In this document: one piece after another, positions 17,595-26,493 of the stretch
How the letters are laid out: each line of letters begins with the position of its first letter
How positions within the stretch are numbered: position 1 is the stretch's first letter
DNA from: Pyropia yezoensis
Taxonomy: Eukaryota; Rhodophyta; Bangiophyceae; Bangiales; Bangiaceae
NCBI GenBank assembly: GCA_009829735.1
Contig: CM020618.1
Span: 15,790,846 to 15,854,845, forward strand
Direction of reading: 5' to 3'
Length of the DNA: 64,000 bases
Made by a program: the position numbers and the translations under genes
Notes under the pieces: generated by a model
The model's database searches: none
What the model was told of the DNA's origin: nothing
Seen by the model: only the letters and a program-made list of their open reading frames with translations

Positions 17595-19712
17595 ATGTCC
17601 AGTTCCGAGATCCAAGCTGGGCCCGTGGTTCCGGCGGCGAGTGTTGCGGAGGAGAACTCGGGTCGTCGTGCCCCTCTCCTGCCTCCGGTTCCTCGGATGT
17701 CGGTGCCGGCGCCGGTCGCCACGGCGGGGACGGATCGAGTTCCCCCGGCTTCCGCGATGCACCCGGTCGAGGCCCCCCCGGAGGGTCTCCCGGAGATGCT
17801 CCTTGGGCAGGACCCTCTGGCGGCCCGGCGTTACTCCACGGTGGTCGGCAACGCCGGCGCGGCCCAGTGCCAGCAGGATTGCATGGACCTCTGGCGCAAG
17901 GAACTCCAGCGCGGGGTCTTGACCGAGATGGACAAGGCACGTCTTCATACGGCGGACCAGATGCGCCTGGCACAAGACCGCTCCCAGAGCTTCTCGGGTT
18001 CCTCTTGGGCTGCTCGTCTGGAGGATCTCCCCTTCGCGCTGGTACTGGATCTACCCCTGACCGAGCGTCGCGTGTCCGCGTCCGTTCTCCGGTGGCCGGA
18101 GGAGGAAGGGTACGTCCACCGGGCGCTCAAGGTCTGGGACGAGGCGCTCAAGGGGTCGGGAAGCTTGAACTGCGACCCCCGTCCGAGCATGGTCGCTCTG
18201 GAGCCGCCTTTCTTGACCCGGAAATACTCCAAGTTGTCGCCGGCACGGGAGCAGGGTGAGCGACGCGGGCGTCAGCGTGACTTCCTCGTGAGCTGCAACC
18301 ACCAGGAGTTCTGGAAGCTGGACAAGGCTAACCGGGCGGCGTACTACCCCAAGGTCATCCCGCAGCAGCAGGAAGTCGAGATCCCGGTCGGGTTTGCTCC
18401 TTCCAGCATCCCTTGCACCTGGTACTTCTTGGACGCCTTGACTCAGGCGTCGATCAAGGGCTTCTTCCACTCAATCCCGTACATGATGTACACGTCCGAG
18501 ATGACAGTCTTGGCGGCCAACCACTGGCTTCATGAGGTCTTGGTGTCCAACCGGCTTTGGTTTCTCCCTGACCTCCTGATGGTCTGGATTGTCGACAAGT
18601 TGACCGTCGACTTCCTGTGCAGCCAGGACGAGGAGTACAAGGAGCTCTTCCAGGCGATGATCGACTTCCGGCGTCTGGTGCCGGTGCATGACCGGAACTT
18701 CTTGAACGCGATTGCCGACCAGAACCGCCCGCGTCGGGATGGCTTCGGTTGGGCGCAGGTGGTCTACCAGTCTTCTCCGGCCAAGGTGCAGCTGGCGACG
18801 CCGCTTCCGGCGTGGCCGCAGCTAGGTAGCTTTCCTGCTCCGGCCGCCCTTGATCTTCGGCCAGTTGGACCGCCGGTGCAGGAGTCGGGATGGGCCGCGG
18901 CGGTCGGTCGGGCGTCTGCGGCGGCTCCACTTCCTCCGGTTGCCCCTGTCGCCCCGGTCGCCTCGCCTGAACCGTCACCGGCACGTCCGCGCCCTGTTCC
19001 GGCTGTGCCAGTACTTCAAGCTCCTCCGGCACCGCGCTTGTCTGCGGCGAGTCTGGGAGTGGCCGTGCGGTCGCCGATTACTCCGGCCGCTCTACCCCGG
19101 ACGCCTTCTTCCAACGCCGGCGGCGCTGTGCCTCCGCTGGAGTTGGGTACTCCGGTCTCGGGGGCCGTTGTGGACCGTCCGGTAGTGTCATCCTCGGGCC
19201 GGTTCGAGATTCCGGCGCCGACTCTGCGCCTCACCCGCTTCCGGGTGCCTGACTGGTACCTGAACCAAGGTGGTCCAACATGCGACCAGTACGACGTCGG
19301 CATGATTGAAGACCAGCTGGGTCGTCTTCCGGTGCAGGTTGAAGGCGTCGGGTCCTCTCTGGTGCTGGGTACTTACGCCAGCGTCTTGAACGACGTGGTC
19401 GACCGGGTGTTTGCTTGCGCGGACAGCGGCCAGATGTCGAACAACCCGGTGGTTGGCGAACTTCTGGCGACTTTGACGCGGCATGGCCTGGCCCAGCAGT
19501 GGTCAGAGACCTTCACGGGCTTCCAGCGGCGCCGACGGACATATCTGGATGAGCGGGAGCCACCGGCAACTACTGGTACTACTCCGATGGCGTCATACCG
19601 GGATGCGCCGCGTCCACCGCACTACGTCATCCCGTCTTCCTCCGGTTCCCGTCGTACCGCGGAGGTAGCGCCGGAGGACACTCCCGCGGCTCAGCGTCCG
19701 CGCCGAGAGTAG
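17595..19712 (+). CDS. A2b antisense accessory ORF, intact reference copy
   Basis: 705 residues on the strand opposite to gag and pol, between pol and the 3' LTR. Function unknown. Visible layout: Pro/Ser/Ala-rich start; a mixed alpha-helical core at about 60-400 with FLVSCNHQEFW, AAYYPKVIPQQQEVEIPVGF and an aromatic helical stretch (NHWLHEVL, LWFLPDLLMVWIVDKL); a Pro/Ala/Val-rich linker at about 430-560; and a C-terminal helical domain at about 570-660 ending in a basic QRRRRTYLDE segment. No signal peptide, transmembrane span, zinc finger or nucleotide-binding motif is evident. The core aligns by eye with the antisense ORF of family B (LVTSAQLEF, QYYPKKPEWWPQVEVPYGF, ATKWLLEV, LWHLPLRL). 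The frame stays open upstream into the LTR (from 17268), so an LTR-initiated form is possible; ATG 17595 is the first after the purine tract and starts all family A copies. Confidence 0.85.
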   Translation: MSSSEIQAGPVVPAASVAEENSGRRAPLLPPVPRMSVPAPVATAGTDRVPPASAMHPVEAPPEGLPEMLLGQDPLAARRYSTVVGNAGAAQCQQDCMDLWRKELQRGVLTEMDKARLHTADQMRLAQDRSQSFSGSSWAARLEDLPFALVLDLPLTERRVSASVLRWPEEEGYVHRALKVWDEALKGSGSLNCDPRPSMVALEPPFLTRKYSKLSPAREQGERRGRQRDFLVSCNHQEFWKLDKANRAAYYPKVIPQQQEVEIPVGFAPSSIPCTWYFLDALTQASIKGFFHSIPYMMYTSEMTVLAANHWLHEVLVSNRLWFLPDLLMVWIVDKLTVDFLCSQDEEYKELFQAMIDFRRLVPVHDRNFLNAIADQNRPRRDGFGWAQVVYQSSPAKVQLATPLPAWPQLGSFPAPAALDLRPVGPPVQESGWAAAVGRASAAAPLPPVAPVAPVASPEPSPARPRPVPAVPVLQAPPAPRLSAASLGVAVRSPITPAALPRTPSSNAGGAVPPLELGTPVSGAVVDRPVVSSSGRFEIPAPTLRLTRFRVPDWYLNQGGPTCDQYDVGMIEDQLGRLPVQVEGVGSSLVLGTYASVLNDVVDRVFACADSGQMSNNPVVGELLATLTRHGLAQQWSETFTGFQRRRRTYLDEREPPATTGTTPMASYRDAPRPPHYVIPSSSGSRRTAEVAPEDTPAAQRPRRE

Positions 19713-19857
19713 TAGTTGGAGGCAAGGAGGGTGAGGGTCTTGGGAGAAGCGAGGAGGGAAGAGGCGGAGAGAAGGGTTGCTCGAGCGGGTGCTTGGTTTC
19801 CTTGATTGTTCCATGCTTGCATTGCGTGTTCTCCTTGATATACCCGTTCCCTTCTTC

Positions 19858-22800
19858 TCAATCCTCTTGTTCCGCATCCGTTGCGGGTGAGCTCGTCTCG
19901 TCCCCAGGGTCTTGGTTGGCCCCGTCCTCTTGGTCCTCCTCCGTGTCCGACTCCAGAATCTTGCCGGCTCTGGCCACGGGAGTGCCCTCAATCCCGTTCC
20001 GTCGCGTGTAGGCACAGACGTCCGCGATGGGTAGCCGGTTTGAGGGTTCCCATGTATCATCTGCTGGGTTAAAGCCGAACCAGCGTACTCGCAGGTACAG
20101 GCGTCCATCTCTCCAGGCATGGTCGACAAACTTGACGTAGACAAATTCCCGACCTTCTTCTTGGGATAGCCAGGGTATCGCAGTCCGCTTACGCCGGGTC
20201 AAGTCCCGTTGGCTTGGCGGTGGAGCTCGGGTGACATGGTCGCTGCTCACCCGGTACGGAGAGCCATCCACGTCTAGAAGGAAGGTCCAGCCATCCGTAT
20301 TGAGAATCTCATAAGGTCCATCCGTCTTAGAGTCCAGCTTCCCCCGGGTCTTGCTATGGTTGTCCACAAAAACCCAGTCGCCACCACCCAGTTCCTTGTT
20401 CTTTTCCCGGACACCCTTGTCATAGTCCCGCTTGTATCGCTCCTGGGTCTTTGAGATTGACTCCTTGACTCTTGGGAGCAGGAGCTTTAGTTGTTCCAGG
20501 AACTCATCCTTTGCCTTGGGACCTGACTTCAGTGCAGGCTGGAGACCATCCGGTATTCTTTCCAGGGAGAAGTTGGTCAGCCGCCTTGGGGTGACAAAGT
20601 CGAGTGGAGCGACTCCCGTTGTCCGGTGAACTCGGGAGTTGTAGGCTAGAGTGAGGACAGCCAGGAGCTCGTCCCAGTCTTCTTGGTGCTCCTCCACGTA
20701 GTGCCGTAGCATGTCCACTAGGGTCCGGTTGAATCGTTCCACCTGACCGTTCGTTTGAGGGTGGTACGTCGTGGTGTACAAGTTCTTGATGCCCATCAGG
20801 TCACAGACTCCTTGGAAGAACAGGGATGCAAACTGGGGACCGTTGTCGGTTAAGACGGAGTCTGGAGGGCCGTAGGCAGCTATCCAGTACTCGCAGAAGG
20901 CCGACGTGACATCCAGAGCCGTGATGGTTCTCAACGGGATTGCTCGAGTGAACTTGGAGAACCGGTCACAAATGATGAGCAGGTATATGTTGCCACTGGA
21001 GGTCTCAGGTAGGGGCCCCAGGATGTCCATGCTTAAGCTTGCAAAGGGCTCCGCCGCAGGGAATAGGCGTAGCTTAGAAGTCTTCTTCCTCTGGGACAAC
21101 CGGTTCCTTGCACAAGAAATACAAGCCTCCAGGCACTTATGGACGTCACTGGCCATGGTTTCCCAGTAATAATGTCGTCTCATGGAAGCATACATCCGAT
21201 TGATACCAGGATGCCCGGCCTGGGGAGACAAGTGCTCCAGGCGTAGGATGTCAGTCCGTAGGCTCCGGGGTACGTAGACTTGAGTTGCCCCATCGAAGGG
21301 TGACACCCGTACCAGGAGTCCGTCTGTAGACTCGGAGAAGCGACTGTTCCGGTTCAGGTCCATTTGGTGGCGAAGCTCCAAGCATTGAGGGTCCGTCAAT
21401 TGTGCCTCCAGCATCCGGTGAATGGTTACCGGTTGATGAGCGTCAGGTGTCTCGTACAGGGGAGCGTGCCAGCCACGTCCGACATTCGGGAGGATGAAGC
21501 AAGGTATTTCCTCCGGGATAGGACCGGTATCGGCTGCAGGAGTCTCCAGCCTGGACATGGTGTCGGCGCAGTGGTGCTCCCTCCCTGCTCTGGTGCACAC
21601 CTTGTACTTGAACTCCGAAAGGCGTAGGCGCCACCGGGCGACCCTTCCTTGACTGCTGTCCATGCATAGCAGCCACCTTAGACTGGCGTGGTCCGTCCGG
21701 ATGAGGAACTCTTGTCCTTCAAGATATGGACGTAACAGGAAGCAAGCCCAGACGACCGCCAAGCACTCGCGCTCGGTCGTGGAATAGTTCTTCTCGGCTG
21801 GAGTCAAGACGCGACTGTAGTAGCCTATCGGGAGGAAGTGCCCATCAGGTTGTTGCTGGAGTAGTGAGCACCCCACCTGGACGCCACAGGCGTCAGTCTC
21901 CAGAACAACCTGACCCTCCCGCTTGGGTAACGCCAGTACTGGAGTGGTGGTCAGGCGCTTCTTGAGCTCTTCGAAGGCTGCTGTCTGCTTCTCGTCGAAC
22001 ACCGGGAGTTGTGCTGGAAGCTTCTTGCTAGTAAGCTTGGTCAAGGGCCGGGCAATCAGAGCGTAGTCCCGTACGAACCGGCGGTAGACGTTGCACATAC
22101 CCAGGAAGCTCTTGAGTTCCGTCTGGGTTTTAGGTTGCCGTGCATGCCGGAGGGCCTTGATGTTCTTCTCGTTGACTCGGAGCTCCCCCGGACTCAGCAC
22201 GTGCCCCAGGTACTCCACCTCAGTCTCAAACAGGTGGCACTTCTCGGCCTTGAGGGTAACTCCAGCCTTGGACAGGAGGGCCAGGACCTCTCGAAGGTGC
22301 TCCAGGTGTTCCGCTGGGGTCTTGGAGAAAACAATGATGTCGTCCAGGTAGACCAAACATGTTCTCCACCTTAGCCCCGACAGGATGATGTCGATGGCTC
22401 TCTGGAAGGTTGCCGGAGCATTAGTGAGACCAAAAGGGAGACGCTTGCACCGGAACAGTCCCATGTGGCACGTGAAGGTAGTCTTGTCCTTGTCCTCGTC
22501 AGCCAGAGGGATCTGCCAGTAACCGGCATTACAATCCAGCGTCGAGAAGAGGGTGGCATCACCAAGAAAGTCGAGGCAATCATCCATCCGGGGTATCGGG
22601 TATACATCCTTGACTGTCATCTCGTTCAGGCGTCTGTAGTCAACGCAGAAACGGAAGTGACCGCCAGGTTTCGGGACGACTACCACCGGGAAAGCCCACT
22701 CGCCATCAGACGGCTCGATAACATCCATCTTGAGCATCTTGTTAACCTGCTTCTCAATCTCATCCCGGCGATGAGGTCCAGCCCGGTATGGTTGCATGTG

Positions 22801-23817
22801 CACTGGTTTGGCATCTGGCTTGAGTTGAATCCGGTGTAGGGTGGCGTCCATCTTGCCCAGCTCTCCGGACCACAGGTGCCGATATTCCTGGAGAAGCTTC
22901 TCCAGTGCCTCCTTCAAGTCGGGAGGGACGTTTTCTTGGTTGACCTTCGGCATCCCGGGCGGTGCTTGTTCCGGCTTCGGAGTAGTACGGCCAGCCTGCT
23001 CTTGTTCCGGAGATACGTCTAAGGCCGTCAAGTTGGATGCCAGCTCTTGTTGCAGGTTGAAGAGGTCTTCCTTGCTCATAGCGCGGGCGGACCCCCGGTA
23101 AGGCTCTGCTGTACCAACTCGAGTGCCCTTGGCGAGGGTTATTGGCTTCCGGCTCACGTTGACGATCAGCACCGAGAACGGGGTGTGCCTCTCCACCTTC
23201 TTGTGGTGTCCGTGGGCTAGGTATAATCGGTGTTTCGCCAGAAATTCCTTGCGTCCGTAGATCAGGCATTGACCTGCAGTCCGGGTCGTGACTTGAACCT
23301 TGGTCTCCGAGCGAGGAGGTAGGAGCACCGGTTTGATGAGGGTCAAGGTGGAGGGTGGGATGCGTTCCTTCTGGTTCTTGGCCACACGAACCTTGGTGTC
23401 CAGGTGCTCCAGCACTGGTGACACAACCCCATGGTTGAACTGCACCTTTCCTTCTCCGGGTAGGATGCTCTTGACATGCTGCTTCTGGAAGTCCCAGCCT
23501 AGGATGAGGGGGACTGATAAGGTCTTGACTACTAGAAAGGGAAAAAGCATTGGTTCATTGTTGACATAGATGGCGACGGGAAGACGGCCAAGCGGTCGTA
23601 GGGTTTGACCTGATGCGTCTACAATCCGGGTCTTGGTAGGCGCTCTCCAGGCATGTCGACGCCAGCCCGGAGGTAACAGGTTCTCAGTGATGACGCTTGG
23701 TCCGGCTCCCGTGTCGACCACCGGCGTAACAGCTTGGGGGAGGCTATCCCCCACACGCATACGAGCATTAATCTTGAGGTTTTCCTTACGCAGGACGAGC
23801 AAGGTCCCCTTGAACAA
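19858..23817 (-). CDS. pol: A2b pol polyprotein
   Basis: 1319 residues, essentially identical to the A2a protein. Protease DTGAG, reverse transcriptase YLDD, RNase H, integrase HHCC and D-D-E residues and the chromodomain are all intact. Few differences from A2a are visible at the DNA level, for example one base near 21261 and one near 22972. The C-terminal tail after the chromodomain is acidic (SDTEEDQEDG). The protein is expected as a Gag-Pol fusion by -1 frameshifting and then cleaved by its own protease. The stop lies 145 bp from the stop of the convergent antisense ORF. Confidence 0.93.
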   Translation of the reverse strand: MFKGTLLVLRKENLKINARMRVGDSLPQAVTPVVDTGAGPSVITENLLPPGWRRHAWRAPTKTRIVDASGQTLRPLGRLPVAIYVNNEPMLFPFLVVKTLSVPLILGWDFQKQHVKSILPGEGKVQFNHGVVSPVLEHLDTKVRVAKNQKERIPPSTLTLIKPVLLPPRSETKVQVTTRTAGQCLIYGRKEFLAKHRLYLAHGHHKKVERHTPFSVLIVNVSRKPITLAKGTRVGTAEPYRGSARAMSKEDLFNLQQELASNLTALDVSPEQEQAGRTTPKPEQAPPGMPKVNQENVPPDLKEALEKLLQEYRHLWSGELGKMDATLHRIQLKPDAKPVHMQPYRAGPHRRDEIEKQVNKMLKMDVIEPSDGEWAFPVVVVPKPGGHFRFCVDYRRLNEMTVKDVYPIPRMDDCLDFLGDATLFSTLDCNAGYWQIPLADEDKDKTTFTCHMGLFRCKRLPFGLTNAPATFQRAIDIILSGLRWRTCLVYLDDIIVFSKTPAEHLEHLREVLALLSKAGVTLKAEKCHLFETEVEYLGHVLSPGELRVNEKNIKALRHARQPKTQTELKSFLGMCNVYRRFVRDYALIARPLTKLTSKKLPAQLPVFDEKQTAAFEELKKRLTTTPVLALPKREGQVVLETDACGVQVGCSLLQQQPDGHFLPIGYYSRVLTPAEKNYSTTERECLAVVWACFLLRPYLEGQEFLIRTDHASLRWLLCMDSSQGRVARWRLRLSEFKYKVCTRAGREHHCADTMSRLETPAADTGPIPEEIPCFILPNVGRGWHAPLYETPDAHQPVTIHRMLEAQLTDPQCLELRHQMDLNRNSRFSESTDGLLVRVSPFDGATQVYVPRSLRTDILRLEHLSPQAGHPGINRMYASMRRHYYWETMASDVHKCLEACISCARNRLSQRKKTSKLRLFPAAEPFASLSMDILGPLPETSSGNIYLLIICDRFSKFTRAIPLRTITALDVTSAFCEYWIAAYGPPDSVLTDNGPQFASLFFQGVCDLMGIKNLYTTTYHPQTNGQVERFNRTLVDMLRHYVEEHQEDWDELLAVLTLAYNSRVHRTTGVAPLDFVTPRRLTNFSLERIPDGLQPALKSGPKAKDEFLEQLKLLLPRVKESISKTQERYKRDYDKGVREKNKELGGGDWVFVDNHSKTRGKLDSKTDGPYEILNTDGWTFLLDVDGSPYRVSSDHVTRAPPPSQRDLTRRKRTAIPWLSQEEGREFVYVKFVDHAWRDGRLYLRVRWFGFNPADDTWEPSNRLPIADVCAYTRRNGIEGTPVARAGKILESDTEEDQEDGANQDPGDETSSPATDAEQED

Positions 23818-23917
23818 ACAGGGTGTCCAGGCGGCTACCGGTTGAGCAGGTAACTGCCGTCCTTTCTCCCGGCACGCAAGGGGAGAACAGGTAGAAGTAC
23901 CCTGCCGTTGGAGATTC

Positions 23918-23958
23918 GGGAAGACACTTGGGGAGAGCGCCTGCCCTACTCGTTTCCC
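23918..23958 (-). promoter_or_regulatory. -1 frameshift signal of A2b
   Basis: Heptamer GGGAAAC at 23952-23958 (minus strand), then GAG TAG (stop at 23946-23948) and the same hairpin as in A2a down to 23918. Confidence 0.8.
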
Positions 23959-25706
23959 GGCTCCGAGGAGTCCTTAGAGGTTTCGGTCTCCAGGTCAAAG
24001 TCCGTAGGAGCTTCCCTTGCCAGAGCCTCCGTGATGCTCTGTAAGGTTGCCACTCGGATGGCATGTACCTGTGCCTTGTCCATCTTGGAGGGTGCCCGCC
24101 GGTCAGCCCAGTTGACCGCCTTTGCAAACACCAGTCCTTGACGCTTGAGTTTCTCCTGGAGATCCTCGGGAATGGTCGGGCACTGGTAGGACATATGATC
24201 CTCCTTCTGGCACAGCCAGCAAGACCGGAACCGCTGGTTCCTGATCTGCTTGGGGGCGACCAGGGAAGGTTGCTCCTTAGAAACGAAGCCGCCCCACTTG
24301 TCCCTTGACTCCATGGGTGAGGCCTCGCCAACTGCGAGTACCGGTACAGGGTTATCACCTCCCTTATACTTGTCGGGTCCGGGACGAACTCGCGACAACG
24401 GCTTGGGGGTTGATACCATAGGAGCCTGGAGGGCCTTGGCTTGCCGGTGCTTGCCCTGGGTATAGGCCATCAACTGCTGGAAGGTATGTTCTTGATGTTC
24501 CTGGTTGTAGTTCTCCGCATCCACTTGAAGATATTCAGGAAGCCCCTCCGAGAAGATCATCTTGAGCCTGTCCTCAGGGTAAACGTTGCCACAAGCATCG
24601 CTCATCTCCCGGACACGACGGGCGAACGCCTCTGGAGTCTCTTGTCTCTCCATGGTTGCCCGGTTCAGCCTACCGACTGCCTTACGCAGGGAGTCCGCGT
24701 CTGCGTAGTTGGACAGGAGCCAGTTGACCGCCTCCGGATAACTCGCGACGGTACGTCCAACAATGTGCCCGGCAGAGTCTGGTAGAACCTGTGCAAACCG
24801 CTGTTCCGCTTCTCCGGTCATGAAGTTAACCAGGAGATAGAGAGCCTTGCCCTCGGACACATCGTTGTCATTGCATGCCTTGACAAACCGGCGCAGGAAG
24901 GCAAAGATAAGCGCCGGTCTCTTCCCGGAAAACTTAGGATGCCCCCCAAAGCTCGGCTGCATTCGCCGGTTCAGGGATGCCATCTTCTTGGCCATCTTCC
25001 GGGTGTAACCTTGGTCTTGGTTCTCCAGCCGGTAGTTACCCCAATACGTGACCTTGTTCAGGGTGGCATCTCCCACTTGGTGGGCAGGGAAGTCGAACTC
25101 GACTAGCCTGCGCCGGGTAGGACCGGGAGATGCATCCCAGTCATATCCCTCCTCAGAGCTGGAGGAACTGGTCTCGCTGGTGCTAGAGCGGCGGCGACGA
25201 CGCCGACGCCTACGGCTGCTCCGGTCACCGGTCTTGGAGCTCCCCGCCCCATAGGACGCAAGGGGAGGAAAAGCTTGGCCGGTCCCAGGAGTTGAAGTCT
25301 CAGGAAGACCCGTAGAACCAGTCATAGCGGTGCCTCTGGCACTGCTAGTGCCCACAGGAAGAGGTGTATACACCCAGCTGCCATGTGTGGGTCCAGGAGT
25401 AAACACACCAGGGGCTATCCCTGGAGGTTGAAGAGTAGGACCGACAGGAGGGAGACGTCTGCTGCGAGCGGACTCAAACGCCGTTGACCCCGGGGTGGCT
25501 CCCACAGGAGGAACAGCCGGAGGAACGGGAGCAGGGGGTACTTGGCCGCCTGTAGACTCCAGTCCACTACCGGATGTCCCGCCCAGGTCTGCTTCACCCG
25601 TAGGGAGAACGCCGGGTTGGGCACCGTCCCCCGCGGTGACCAGGGATGCGTCAAGGGACGCGGGGTCTACCCCTTCGGGCACCGTCGTGCCAGGGAGGGT
25701 AGCCAT
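23946..25706 (-). CDS. gag: A2b gag polyprotein
   Basis: 586 residues, the same as A2a gag in length and all visible motifs (Arg-rich run, capsid region, CCHC knuckle). Together with pol and the antisense ORF it makes A2b the most complete family A unit in the window, with no frameshift, nonsense codon or gap. Confidence 0.93.
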   Translation of the reverse strand: MATLPGTTVPEGVDPASLDASLVTAGDGAQPGVLPTGEADLGGTSGSGLESTGGQVPPAPVPPAVPPVGATPGSTAFESARSRRLPPVGPTLQPPGIAPGVFTPGPTHGSWVYTPLPVGTSSARGTAMTGSTGLPETSTPGTGQAFPPLASYGAGSSKTGDRSSRRRRRRRRRSSTSETSSSSSEEGYDWDASPGPTRRRLVEFDFPAHQVGDATLNKVTYWGNYRLENQDQGYTRKMAKKMASLNRRMQPSFGGHPKFSGKRPALIFAFLRRFVKACNDNDVSEGKALYLLVNFMTGEAEQRFAQVLPDSAGHIVGRTVASYPEAVNWLLSNYADADSLRKAVGRLNRATMERQETPEAFARRVREMSDACGNVYPEDRLKMIFSEGLPEYLQVDAENYNQEHQEHTFQQLMAYTQGKHRQAKALQAPMVSTPKPLSRVRPGPDKYKGGDNPVPVLAVGEASPMESRDKWGGFVSKEQPSLVAPKQIRNQRFRSCWLCQKEDHMSYQCPTIPEDLQEKLKRQGLVFAKAVNWADRRAPSKMDKAQVHAIRVATLQSITEALAREAPTDFDLETETSKDSSEPGNE

Positions 25707-25889
25707 GTTGGTCTCTTGACAGCCACAGTCCAGTTACCTGCGTGTCCAAAGATCGCAAGACCACAAGAGAGGGGTTGGAGAGCCAGGAATGGGGTTCCCG
25801 TGAGCGGGTGCAAATAATTCCCAAACCACAGAAAAAGACAGAATAGGAACAACGCAACCGCTGCTCCCAAATGTCTCTTCTCAAACACT

Positions 25890-25911
25890 CCAATCCCCTG
25901 CTGCTCCACCA
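25890..25911 (-). other. Primer-binding site of A2b
   Basis: Same 22 bases as the A1 site, inverted, four bases from the outer LTR at 25916. Confidence 0.85.
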
Positions 25912-25915
25912 AATA

Positions 25916-26488
25916 TGTGGTATAAAACTCGATCCTCTCAGACACGTGTCAATATCCCTCGGGGGAAAGGGACAGGTAACGCAGAAAGGGGAACTACGAG
26001 AATGGTATGCCTGTTGCCTCACGTGCCTGCTCGCAGGGCAAACAGATACGCACGGTAGTGCACACGGGGAAGAGGAAAGCAAACGCGCAGTTGTCTTTTT
26101 CCCTGAGGGCGCGGGCCGAGGGCGCCTCGCTGTCCCTCTTAACGTGCATCTGGGGGAACCCCGGCACGTTGGCCCGGTAGCCCCCCCCATAACCCCGAGT
26201 GGCCCCGACCCGAGTCTAACCTCGTCAGGTCGGGGGCCACTATCACTACTAATTCTATTCCCACTCACTAATCTCACACTCAAATTCTCTCAAATCAAGT
26301 CCCTCACAAATATGCAAAAACACATCAGAAATCCCTCTCTCGCGTGTGGATAGCGTAGTCCACCGCATCCCAGTGCCGGGCACGGGCCACGGCCGCCAAC
26401 CATCGCCACACGGCGGGCGTGTTCTGGCACCTGGTGCCCTCTGGTTGCAGTCCCGGGTCGGCGCCAAGTCGGGGCCAGGGATGCTACA
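25916..26488 (-). repeat. LTR of A2b (5')
   Basis: 573-bp inverted LTR, the right boundary of the A2 array; followed directly by the CTACG duplication. Confidence 0.93.
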
Positions 26489-26493
26489 CTACG
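26489..26493 (+). repeat. Target site duplication of A2 array, right copy
   Basis: CTACG, matching 5647-5651. Confidence 0.9.

Larger units (their letters stand above)
5652..26488 (-). mobile_element. Tandem family A array A2 (LTR-internal-LTR-internal-LTR)
   Basis: Minus-strand array inserted in A1 pol. LTRs are at 5652-6225, 16838-17410 and 25916-26488. The middle LTR has a primer-binding site on one side (16812-16833) and a purine tract on the other, so it serves as 5' LTR of the left unit (A2a) and 3' LTR of the right unit (A2b). Each unit has gag, pol and the antisense ORF. The units are almost identical; only a handful of substitutions are visible in pol and the antisense ORF. A2b, with both of its LTRs, is about 9.65 kb; A2a appears 2.1 kb longer only because of the gap and duplicated flank at 8501-10606. 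Likely origin: LTR-LTR unequal recombination, or integration of a head-to-tail two-unit form. Assembly artefact is possible. Confidence 0.85.

Noticed and set aside
17595-19712. Envelope-like protein for the accessory ORF
   Set aside because: No signal peptide, transmembrane segment or furin-like site, and it is on the opposite strand.
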